Below, in pieces: positions 19,626-27,858 of a DNA stretch of 43,536 nucleotides. Below the pieces are notes generated by a model. The model did no database searches and had not been told where the DNA came from. It was given only the letters and a program-made list of their open reading frames with translations. Location: contig JALKBU010000391.1 of the NCBI GenBank assembly GCA_023091735.1, positions 1 through 43,536 of the forward strand. The letters run 5' to 3'. Source of the DNA: Trichomonas tenax (lineage: Eukaryota; Parabasalia; Trichomonadida; Trichomonadidae). The position numbers were made by a program, and so were the translations under genes. How positions within the stretch are numbered: position 1 is the stretch's first letter; the number at the start of each line of letters is the position of its first letter.

Positions 19626-19683
19626 GAACATATACCCATATAACAGAACACTATCTATCCATATAAACAGAATTGTCCTAAAT

Positions 19684-20482
19684 TTATCCAATCTTGAGAT
19701 GCTTATCACTTTTTGATATGGTTTTGTATATAGTTCTGTAAAATTTCAATGCATCGACATCTGGAGATTGGCTTAATAGAAGATGTGCTATGTCTGAAGA
19801 TACAAAATCAAGAGCTGTTTGGCCAAATTTAATTGTATAAGAAACATCTACTTCAGGCGATGTAACGAGATATTCGATTATTTTATTTCTTCGCCGCCAA
19901 ACTGCTGAAAACAAAGCTGTATCGTTATCTTTGTCAGGAGAATTAAGATCCATATTAGGAAGACGAGAAAAATACTTAAAAGCTTCAAGATTTCCATTTA
20001 AATAAAATCTGCGAAAAGCATTGTATCCGAATCTGTTGTGGATAAGATAATCAACTCCGTGTTCGACAAGCATTTTTTGCTAAATTGAAATTGTTCTTAA
20101 AGGCTGCTTTTAAAACAGCTTTATCCGAAGAGAAATTTGCGATATTGCAATACTATTCTTTAATCGCAAATTTCATTGCTTCATGAACATTTTCTTTTGC
20201 AATATCTTCGAAAATATGGTAAATTAATTCGAAATTGTCTTTTGTTTGAGCAAGTTTAGAAAGCATTTCAATGTTTTTATTGGCAATAATTCTCTGCCTC
20301 TTCGAATTTTCTTTGTAATCTGAATGTTTATTCGTGTTAATCGATGAATTCAAATTTGAATCTGATGAAACATTATGTAAAAGTTCAACGAAATTTGGGT
20401 AATTTGTTGAATTTTCATTTTTATGGTTATTAGTGTTGAAATATGACGATATTATAATATTTGAATCCTGAGAATCAATCAT
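19684..20482 (-). pseudogene. Ankyrin-repeat pseudogene, N-terminal half
   Basis: An ATG at 20482 opens a Ser/Asn-rich N-terminus, then a helical DUF3447-like part (NKNIEMLSKLAQTKDNFELI, ENVHEAMKFAIKE) that ends in a TAG at 20153-20155. The same frame continues with NIANFSSDKAVLKAAFKNNF, then a one-base shift in an A-run near 20074-20078 leads into MLVEHGVDYLIHNRFGYNAF and further ankyrin repeats (NDTALFSAVWRRRNKIIEYL), stopping at 19684. One nonsense codon and one frameshift make it a pseudogene. The last ~30 residues (HLLLSQSPDVDALKFYRTIY) could be a natural end. Confidence 0.75.
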
Positions 20483-20846
20483 CAAAATTAAGACAAAAAT
20501 TTGAATCAAGTATTGATTAGCACTGAACTTGTTCTAATGCCACCAAAAAGTTTATTAACCAATATTGATTTTGATTTAATATTTTCAAAATGAAAGCTAT
20601 TAAACCTAATAAATATAATACGCAGAACCATTCAAATATATTTATAAAATGCACTTAACCAATAAATGAAATTTGATTTTGAAATAAAATTATTGAAATA
20701 TTTTTTGAATTTTTATTATTTAATTATGATATGAATTTTTATGAATGTTTGTGGTTTCAAAATGAAATTTAAATTTATATGGCAAAATGTCAGAATTGAC
20801 ACAAATTGACATGTAAATAATTCGATATGAAAAAGAAATATTTTAC
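20483..20846. promoter_or_regulatory. Spacer with word GACATGTAAA / TTTACATGAC before phosphatase gene
   Basis: Divergent intergenic region. GACATGTAAA at 20808-20817 and the inverted TTTACATGAC at 20842-20851 flank the phosphatase start, the second overlapping its first ATG. No standard TCA-type initiator is seen; GACATTTTT right after it is the nearest look-alike. Confidence 0.4.
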
Positions 20847-22043
20847 ATGACATTTTTAATGTTTTTAATTCTTTCTTCTTTTGTTTCCTCCACAATTGAC
20901 GAATGTGTCGCTCCTCGTGAGTACAACATACTTAATGTACCAGGAAAGACATTCAAGCTGAAATACGTCTCGGTCCTCACTCGTCACGGTGCAAGGTCTC
21001 CATTGGATCCATTCCTTGATAGAGAGCGCCGTGGAGCCTGGCGCTGTGATGCTGAGGATGCTCAAGCCACACACGTCGAGTCAAACCCATTAGTTAAGCC
21101 GCGCCGCGTAAAATCTATTTTGGACCACAGATTTGCAGAATATCCACCAAATTGCAAACTCGGTGATTTAATTATCGATGGCATGAACCAGCACAGACTT
21201 CTCGGACAAAAATTACGCGAATATTATTATGAAAAATTGCAATTTATCCCAGAATACTATGATCCGACGGTTGTTTATGCTCGCTGCACAGCTTATGATC
21301 GCACATTCCGCAGTGCTATTTCATTCCTTTCAGGACTTTACGAACCTGCGGATCCAAACGAAGTTGCTGAGATAACAATGGGTTCTCCATCTCTCGACTC
21401 TCTCAGACCAAAGAAGGACTTCTGCAAAGATTTCACAGACATGTATAACAAGTATTTCAAATCACCAGAATTTATTCAGGTCTATTCAAAGACATTAGAA
21501 GATATCAAACCAGTCATTGATTACCTCAATGTTACAGACATATCATTCACAAAGGTTGATAAAGTCTGCGATTGGGTTACAACAATGTTCTGCAATGATC
21601 AATACATGCCACCAGAAATCACATCCGATATGATCACAGCATGCCGTAAATACCAGGGAACAATGCTCTACGGGCTCTATGGAAGTGATAACGCAACACG
21701 CGGTGTCGCTTTCTCCTATGGAATGAGAGAAGTTCTTTCTCATATGGACTCTTACCTCAACGGAGAATCCACGCATCGGTTTGTTCTCCTTTCTGCCCAT
21801 GACTCAACAGTTGCTGCATTCCTCTCCACACTTGGTTATTCCCACGAGTTTATCCCACCGCTTGCCTCCCATATCGCATTAGAAGTTTACTCCGAGGAAG
21901 CTTCTGGCGATCTATACATCAGATTTGTCTACAACGGACAACCAGTCAAGCTTCTCTTGATGGATAACCAGGAACTTGTTAAACTTGACAGCTTCAGACA
22001 TATGATTGATCCACTTATCAATCACTGCAGCGAAATGCCGTAA
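20847..22043 (+). CDS. Secreted histidine acid phosphatase
   Basis: 398 residues. The N-terminal ~16 form a signal peptide (FLMFLILSSFVSS), so the enzyme is secreted or enters the endolysosomal route. The catalytic RHGxRxP box is LTRHGARSP (nucleophile H47, with R46 and R50). The second catalytic pair HD is in SAHDST (H318, D319). LIIDGMNQHRLLGQKLREYY and YARCTAYDRTFRSAISFL match the other conserved blocks of histidine phosphatase clade 2. Several Cys suggest disulfides, and NVT and NAT are possible glycosylation sites. Closest by pattern are prostatic/lysosomal acid phosphatases and 2-phosphoxylose phosphatase; the substrate cannot be read from sequence. A second in-frame ATG at 20859 would give a slightly shorter but still valid signal peptide. 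Confidence 0.92.
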   Translation: MTFLMFLILSSFVSSTIDECVAPREYNILNVPGKTFKLKYVSVLTRHGARSPLDPFLDRERRGAWRCDAEDAQATHVESNPLVKPRRVKSILDHRFAEYPPNCKLGDLIIDGMNQHRLLGQKLREYYYEKLQFIPEYYDPTVVYARCTAYDRTFRSAISFLSGLYEPADPNEVAEITMGSPSLDSLRPKKDFCKDFTDMYNKYFKSPEFIQVYSKTLEDIKPVIDYLNVTDISFTKVDKVCDWVTTMFCNDQYMPPEITSDMITACRKYQGTMLYGLYGSDNATRGVAFSYGMREVLSHMDSYLNGESTHRFVLLSAHDSTVAAFLSTLGYSHEFIPPLASHIALEVYSEEASGDLYIRFVYNGQPVKLLLMDNQELVKLDSFRHMIDPLINHCSEMP

Positions 22044-22628
22044 ATAATCTCTATTTTATTGATTTCGAAATCTGAAATTTTTTTACATACCTCATTCCGA
22101 GCAATAATGAAGCATGATATTTGTAAACTAGTTCATGGTTTAAACTCATGGCTTCAACCATAAAATATAAGATATATCATGAAAGATGTTTATATGAGGC
22201 TTTGATGTATCCGCCTATGTTTAGCTTATGTTGCAATGTAATATTTCAATGTTTTTGAAGTCAACTAGCAAAAAAATAAATGATATTTTCAATCAAAACT
22301 ATATAAATTTAATATTTCATCTAATACTTAAAATGCAAGAACAGGCTTTTTAAGCTTAATATACTATCTGGCTTAGAGCCTTCATTTTTGAAAATTCTTC
22401 ATCTGTATTAAATATATGATATTTTTCAAAATTATCCAGATAGAATAGTTTCTAATAAGTAGTAATCGGAGTTTGCACTCTTTAATCATTGATTGTCACT
22501 TGCAAAAACAAAGATGCCGAAGTTTATGCAAAATTTTCTCAAATTCGTGATTTTTATTTGTGGTACCATCCAAAAACATCAAATTTGAAGAAAATTTTGA
22601 AGCAGCCAAATAAGGTGTTAATTTTATG
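22044..22628. other. Intergenic, no supported gene
   Basis: AT-rich spacer. Open frames reaching in from 22489 are shadows of the DJ-1 region. Nothing else recognised. Confidence 0.45.
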
Positions 22629-22641
22629 TCACTTCACTTTA
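22629..22641 (+). promoter_or_regulatory. Initiator (Inr) of DJ-1 family gene
   Basis: TCACTTCACTTTA, 8 bases before the ATG at 22649, a good initiator match that also fixes the start. Confidence 0.7.
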
Positions 22642-22648
22642 CATTGGG

Positions 22649-23215
22649 ATGCCAAAAGTTCTCATCCTCGCTGCAACAGGCTTCGAGCCAATGGAGCTCA
22701 TCAACCCAACAGATCTCCTTCGCCGCGCCGGTGCTGACGTCAAGGTCGCTGCCGTCGGAACAAGCGGATTACAAGTCGATGCTGCTCACGGCGTTAAGAT
22801 CGTCGCTGATGTCCAGTTCGATGCTGTCAAGGGCGAGACATTCGACCTCATCGTCGCACCAGGAGGCATGCCAGGCACAAAGAACCTCGCCCAAAATCAC
22901 GATGTCGTCGAGTTCATCAAGCGCCACAACGCCGCTGGAAAGTTGATCGGTGCTATCTGCGCTGCTCCAGGCTTCGTTCTTGCTGAGGCCTGTGGAATCC
23001 TTAAGGGCAAGAATGCTTGCGGATATCCAGGCTGCGACAAGGGAATCACAGAGACGGGCGGACACCTTACAACGACACCAGTTACATGCGATGGCAACAT
23101 CATCACATCCCGCGGGCCAGGAACATCAATCCTCTTCGGTCTCGCTCTCATTGAGGCTCTCATCTCTAAGGCTAAGTCCGATGAGGTCGCCAAGGGTGCC
23201 ATTTTCCACCAGTAA
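22649..23215 (+). CDS. DJ-1/PfpI family protein
   Basis: 188 residues, the usual length of DJ-1 proteins. The nucleophile-elbow Cys is C104 in IGAICAAPGFVL, and the Glu that stabilises it is E16 in FEPMELINPTDLLRRAG. The C-terminal block TSRGPGTSILFGLALIEAL is the DJ-1 signature. The His found after the elbow in human DJ-1 (in a THP motif) is replaced here by a Tyr (GYPGCDKG). The family includes redox sensors, glyoxalase III-type and deglycase-proposed enzymes; in a microaerophile a protective role against oxygen or methylglyoxal is plausible but inferred. Codon use is the most GC-rich of the window (GCC, CTC, GTC), the mark of strong expression. The start is chosen from the adjacent initiator. 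Confidence 0.93.
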   Translation: MPKVLILAATGFEPMELINPTDLLRRAGADVKVAAVGTSGLQVDAAHGVKIVADVQFDAVKGETFDLIVAPGGMPGTKNLAQNHDVVEFIKRHNAAGKLIGAICAAPGFVLAEACGILKGKNACGYPGCDKGITETGGHLTTTPVTCDGNIITSRGPGTSILFGLALIEALISKAKSDEVAKGAIFHQ

Positions 23216-23597
23216 ACGGTTGTAATTCTTTTTTTCGCAAAATTCATTTTTATTTTTTTTCAAATAACATAATAATTACTCTATTTTGTTAAAATAGAAC
23301 TCCAACGTAATATCAAAAACATAATATTTCCATTTAACAAATAATATAGGAAAGAAATATCACACACAAAGTTGTTTTACGTTATAAAAATGATTTATAT
23401 CTGATAAGTATGTAACCCCCTCTTTGTTTATGTATTTAATTCTTCAAAATAAAGCTCACGTGTTTCTATATTTGAAAAAATAGACGAAAAAATAACTTAT
23501 TTAATTATGGGGAAATCTAAAATTACATGATTATATGAAAAAAGAATTAGATAAAGAATGCATCGTTTTTAAGTCATGTCCGTCATTTGCCAAATAA
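23216..23597. other. Intergenic up to the transposon
   Basis: A/T-rich 3' flank of the DJ-1 gene; no gene. Ends at the left target-site copy of the element. Confidence 0.45.
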
Positions 23598-23606
23598 TTG
23601 TCAATA
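23598..23606 (+). repeat. Left target-site duplication TTGTCAATA
   Basis: 9 bases directly before the left terminal repeat; identical to 25525-25533. Confidence 0.8.
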
Positions 23607-23811
23607 GGGACTGGGACAAAATAGAACAACGTGCTTTTCTGACATGTAACTTATTTTTGGCATGTAAAGTCAGGATGTCAAAATAAAGGAAAGTGAAGTG
23701 TTTGCGCGGGAAAAAATTGAAAAGTGTCAATAGGTTGAAATGGATTGAACTCAATGTTGGAAGCCAAAGAAGACTTCATTGTGAGTAGTTGTGACCTCAT
23801 AGTGAAGGATG
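23607..23811 (+). repeat. Outer terminal inverted repeat, left
   Basis: Matches the reverse complement of 25321-25524 with few mismatches. Contains GACATGTAAC (23641) and GGCATGTAAA (23659), variants of the word dispersed in other spacers. Confidence 0.85.
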
Positions 23812-23873
23812 ACCTGGTGATCTAGCAGAGATGCATCCAGATGCCTATTCAACAGAAGCATGATTCGATGCAT

Positions 23874-24338
23874 GGCGAGGTCGACCTGAGACTTCCAAAG
23901 CCCTCGAGTGGCCAAGCCAGGCCCTAACAAGAACCCACTTATTGATTCAAATTTTAATACACATTACATTTTCACTTTTGATATTAATATATTATTGTTT
24001 TTTCTATTTTTGATTTTTTCACAGATACCTTTTTCATTACAAGATTATTTTCATTTTATTACTTATTCTCATAATTATTAATATATCATTAAATTCATAA
24101 TTAATTGTTCTTGAATCATGAATTAGATAATATTTTCATGTTACTTTCATTTTATATACTGATTTATATTATTTAGATTCTCAATTCGATCCTTATATTC
24201 TTTGTAAAATTCGTTTTTTACTAAATTTTTATTTTTTTTTCTTCAAATTATTTGTTTATAATTCATATTTACCATGCAAGCAGGGATAATTTCGACCAAG
24301 TTTCTTGGTTTGGAGTGCAACAAAAATTTGCAATGAAC
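23874..24338 (+). repeat. Transposon core, direct copy A
   Basis: Direct repeat of 24801-25270 from GGCGAGG to GCAATGAAC with small differences. After it, the frame at 24318-24410 reads FAMNYVYGLHTQRGVSIYK then CQYC, which vaguely recalls the start of a FLYWCH-type zinc finger. Confidence 0.85.
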
Positions 24339-24388
24339 TACGTTTATGGTCTTCATACTCAGCGTGGAGTTTCAATCTATAAATGTCA

Positions 24389-24528
24389 GTATTGTTTAGA
24401 CTACAAAGATATTTATAACACTTTTTATAAAGGTGACAATTTGCCCGCGCAAAAAGTGACAGTTTATTTATGAAAAGTGACTTTAAGGTTTCACATCACT
24501 TTTTGATGTTCACTTTTGTCCTAGACTC
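24389..24528 (+). repeat. Inner inverted repeat, left arm
   Basis: About 140 bases, inverted partner of 24540-24680 with roughly 10 mismatches. It ends in TTTTGTCCTAGACTC, similar to the outer tip TTTTGTCCCAGTCCC. Carries several AAAAGTGAC words. Confidence 0.85.
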
Positions 24529-24539
24529 ATTGTCAATAA

Positions 24540-24680
24540 GAGTCTATGACAAAAGTGAACATCAAAAAGTGACAGTTGGACCTTAAAGTCACTTTTCATG
24601 AATAAGCTGTCACTTTTTGTGCGGGCAAATTGTCACCTTTATAAAAAGTGTTATAAATATCTTTGTAGTCTAACCAATAC
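24540..24680 (-). repeat. Inner inverted repeat, right arm
   Basis: Begins GAGTCTATGACAAAAGTG. It is separated from the left arm by an 11-base spacer (24529-24539) that contains TTGTCAATA. Confidence 0.85.
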
Positions 24681-24800
24681 ATCCAGGTTAGTGTTGCTGA
24701 CGAGCCACAACTCTATCATCAACGAGCATATACCTAATTGGTAATTGGTAAGAAAACAACGATATTTATGCATGCTGAAATTGTTGCGAGAATGTCATTG

Positions 24801-25270
24801 GGCGAGGTTGGCCTGAGACTTCCAAAGCCCTCGAGTGGTCAAGCCAGGTCATATCAAGAACCCACTTATTGATTCAATTTTTAATACACATTACATTTTC
24901 ACTTTTGATATTAATAAATTATTATTTTTTTCTATTTTTTATTTTTTCACAGATACCTTTTTCATTACAAGATTATTTTCATTTTATTACTTATTCTCAT
25001 AATTATTAATATATCATTAAATTCATAATTAATTGTTCTTGAATCATGAATTAGATAATATTTTCATGTTACTTTCATTTTATATACTGATTTATATTAT
25101 TTAGATTCTCAATTCGATCCTTATATTCTTTGTAAAATTCATTTTTAACTAATTTTTTTTATCTTCAAATTATTCGTTTATAATTCATATTTACCATGCA
25201 AGACGGGATAATTTCGACCGAATTTCTTGGTTTTCTTAGGTTTGGAGTGCAACAAAAAATTGCAATGAAC
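24801..25270 (+). repeat. Transposon core, direct copy B
   Basis: Same orientation as copy A; has a short TTTTCTTAGG insertion near 25233 and is followed directly by sequence leading into the right terminal repeat. Confidence 0.85.
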
Positions 25271-25320
25271 AAAGAGAAATGGATGATGTGCTATCGTCAG
25301 GATGCTGATAGCACAAATAA

Positions 25321-25524
25321 CATCCTTCACTATGAGGCTACAACTTCTCATAATGAAGTCTTCTTTGGCTTCCAACATTGAGTTCAATCCATTTCAACCT
25401 ATTGACATTTTTCAATTTTTCCCGCGCAAACACTTCACTTTCCTTTATTTTGACATCCTGACTTTACATGCCAAAAATAAGTTACATGTCAGAAAAGCAC
25501 GTTGTTCTATTTTGTCCCAGTCCC
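25321..25524 (-). repeat. Outer terminal inverted repeat, right
   Basis: Inverted partner of 23607-23811; ends in CCCAGTCCC at the target duplication. Confidence 0.85.
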
Positions 25525-25533
25525 TTGTCAATA
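25525..25533 (+). repeat. Right target-site duplication TTGTCAATA
   Basis: 9 bases directly after the right terminal repeat; identical to 23598-23606. Confidence 0.8.
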
Positions 25534-26532
25534 AGAACAGAAGTGTTTTAACTCTCAAATTTGGTTTTTAGCAACCAAAATTGGCAAAATTAGCATTACC
25601 ATTATGTATATGTTATAATAAACCATATTTTAAAAAGCATATAAGGTTAAAAGTCACGTTTTTTCACAATTTATTTGACACTGTTTACATTAATAAAATA
25701 GTATATATGATGCTAATTATTTTGTCATCGTTTTTATTTTGGACACTTTATTTCTATTAGTCAATAATTTCAACAATTTCATTGGGAGGCTATGAGTATA
25801 AGTTGGTGTATCACATTAAAAACATGTAATATGCGCATACATCTATGTATATTGTCGTCTCCGCAATGATTTCGTGTATTTATAAATTAAGATACTGAAC
25901 AATTATTCAATTAGGAGCTTGTATTATTTGTAATATGTTACTATGTTGTTGGCATGTGATATATTTATAATAAATATTGCTATTTACTCAATAATAAGCT
26001 GATATCAAATTGTTAATGAAAAATATGAAACAATATTATATATGTTTAACACTACAATTATATATGTTATCACATAAGAGTTATATTTGCCCATACATGT
26101 TTGATCTGGTTCTGACCACAAGAGTTGATACACTTCTTTAGAATTTAGTTATTAAAAATTAAGCTTGCGCGAAATGCTTTCAGTTAGAGCAATTGAGAGA
26201 AAGCATAAAGCAGTATTCTATTATTTAAGCAAAGATTTGAAAATTTATTAAATGATAATTTCGTATACAAATTAGAAGAACCTTATAAGAACCTTATTAT
26301 AAATAAGTCTGTTATTTTGGGTGCAAAGGAGTTGAACGCATAGCAGTTGAATCCTATCTCCGTGCGACATTTCGACTAAAATATTAAATTTTGAATGGAA
26401 CATTTTTCATAAAAACGAGCCCTCAACACAGATATCACCGAAAATAGGCCAAAGGAAATTTAAAAACAATCTCCAAAACATAAAGTGAGATAAAATACAG
26501 TATCGATAGCAAAAAAGTGAGAAATCGAAATA
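25534..26532. other. Intergenic, nothing recognised
   Basis: About 1 kb, very AT-rich; no gene and no repeat shared with the rest of the window. Confidence 0.45.
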
Positions 26533-27201
26533 ATGTCTGCTTCACGCCAATTTATAAGCGATTCGAATAAATCAAATAAACACTCGTTTATATCCGACAC
26601 AGACAGTTCCGATGACTCTGATAAGAACGGACAGAACTGGATAGACACGTTTCTGTGCCAACCAGGATCAGAATGGTTTTGTCAGATATCTGAGACGTAT
26701 TTGAATGACGGGTTTAATTTATATGGCCTTGAATTGCACAAAAACCACGGTAAACTCGCTTACAAGCAATTATTAGGCAGCAATGATTCGAGTGATTCTT
26801 TCGATTCTGATAGTGAAGATGAAATAGAGAAAGAAACAGAACAACTGTATGGAATGATACACGCTAGATATATATTTTCGGAAGAAGGTTTAAATCAGAT
26901 GATCAAAAAATTCAAAGATGGTGTTTTCGGAACATGTCCTCGCTTTGCGTGTAATGGAATACACCTATTACCGATTGGCTTAACAGATAAGCCAAATATG
27001 TCGAACGTGAAGTTATATTGCTGCAATTGCCGCCAGCTTTATAATCCTGACGAAATGCATGAATCAATCGATGGAGCGTACTTCACAAAAAGCTTTCCAC
27101 AATATTTACTGATGGAATTATCTATTATGGAGAAAGATTCCAACGAACCGTCAATGTTTACCAGTGAGTCCATGTCCACAACGAGAAATGGATTCAAATA
27201 A
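26533..27201 (+). CDS. Casein kinase II regulatory (beta) subunit
   Basis: 222 residues. CK2 beta dimerises through a zinc finger and docks catalytic CK2 subunits. Visible: NWIDTFLCQPGSEWFCQI (about 34-52), an acidic loop (SSDSFDSDSEDEIEKE, about 80-100), EQLYGMIHARYIFSEEGL, zinc ligands C135, C140, C163 and C166 in CPRFAC and YCCNC, and the IDGAYFTKSFPQYLLMEL block. The N-terminus is Ser/Asp-rich (DTDSSDDSDKNGQ), with CK2-like phosphosites. After MEL the usual C-terminal tail is not clearly recognisable, and a +1 frame is open for about 60 codons past the stop, so a late frameshift is possible. No standard initiator is visible at the ATG. Confidence 0.9.
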   Translation: MSASRQFISDSNKSNKHSFISDTDSSDDSDKNGQNWIDTFLCQPGSEWFCQISETYLNDGFNLYGLELHKNHGKLAYKQLLGSNDSSDSFDSDSEDEIEKETEQLYGMIHARYIFSEEGLNQMIKKFKDGVFGTCPRFACNGIHLLPIGLTDKPNMSNVKLYCCNCRQLYNPDEMHESIDGAYFTKSFPQYLLMELSIMEKDSNEPSMFTSESMSTTRNGFK

Positions 27202-27846
27202 TGCTGCAGAAGCATACCTTACCAATGATTTCCGCAGATTTCATTCGGAATATTTTAGCCTTGGCGCTATTATGGCTTTGAACAGCATGAAAATGTCTCT
27301 CGGATTACGATATATATTCTCTGGAATCATTTTATCATGATTTTAAGAATATTCTGATCTCTTTAATATGCTTCAAAACCATTTATATCTTATACATAAG
27401 CTTCTGCTTATGAGTGTTCGGATAATATAAGTCGAAACTAGCCAAATGTTAGTTTTTAAGATATATATTTGTTAATTCTCAGCAATTAATTCATGACAAA
27501 CTGTACATCTTCTCGTTGTTTTTACAGTTCTTGTTCGACAATGTCTTATTAATTTCATATATTGTGTAACAAGACAACCAGAAGAGTTTGTTGCATCTAC
27601 ATTTTAGTACATATCATCGCCTTAGACTTCTAAAGACTTTACAACTATATTTTTAAAATATGAAATTCCTATATTGCTATATAGGAATCAAAAACTAATA
27701 CAAACAGCCAATGTATGTGTACCTCATAATGCTGTGATCTGAAATAAATAACCAAATTATTCAAAGATTATTTAAAGGAATTTTGATCTAAAATGGATGT
27801 TTTTGTTATTTTTGGTCCGAAGTGAGTTCAAATGATGTAAAGATGT
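27202..27846. other. Intergenic; possible out-of-frame extension of CK2 beta
   Basis: The first ~140 bases hold the open +1 frame described under findings (FRRFHSEYFSLGAIMALNSM). The rest is AT-rich with no gene. Confidence 0.4.
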
Positions 27847-27858
27847 TCATTTTTATTT
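27847..27858 (+). promoter_or_regulatory. Initiator abutting the ATG of the fusion gene
   Basis: TCATTTTTATTT ends at the base before the ATG, a typical trichomonad arrangement with a very short leader. Confidence 0.65.

Larger units (their letters stand above)
23607..25524. mobile_element. Dimeric non-autonomous TIR transposon (MULE-like)
   Basis: About 1.9 kb bounded by terminal inverted repeats of about 205 bases (23607-23811 and 25321-25524, outer ends GGGACTGGGACAAAATAG) and flanked by a 9-bp duplication TTGTCAATA. Long terminal repeats plus a 9-bp target duplication suggest the Mutator-like (MULE) superfamily, known in T. vaginalis. No transposase frame is present. The interior is two head-to-tail copies of a ~465-base core, separated by a central inverted repeat of ~140-base arms whose tips resemble the outer ends. 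In the middle of that structure the same 9-mer recurs. Confidence 0.85.

Noticed and set aside
26310..26375. tRNA-like stretch on the minus strand (GGATTCAACTGC, GCGTTCAACTCC)
   Set aside because: I cannot build a full cloverleaf: the length is too short and no acceptor stem or anticodon arm pairs convincingly.
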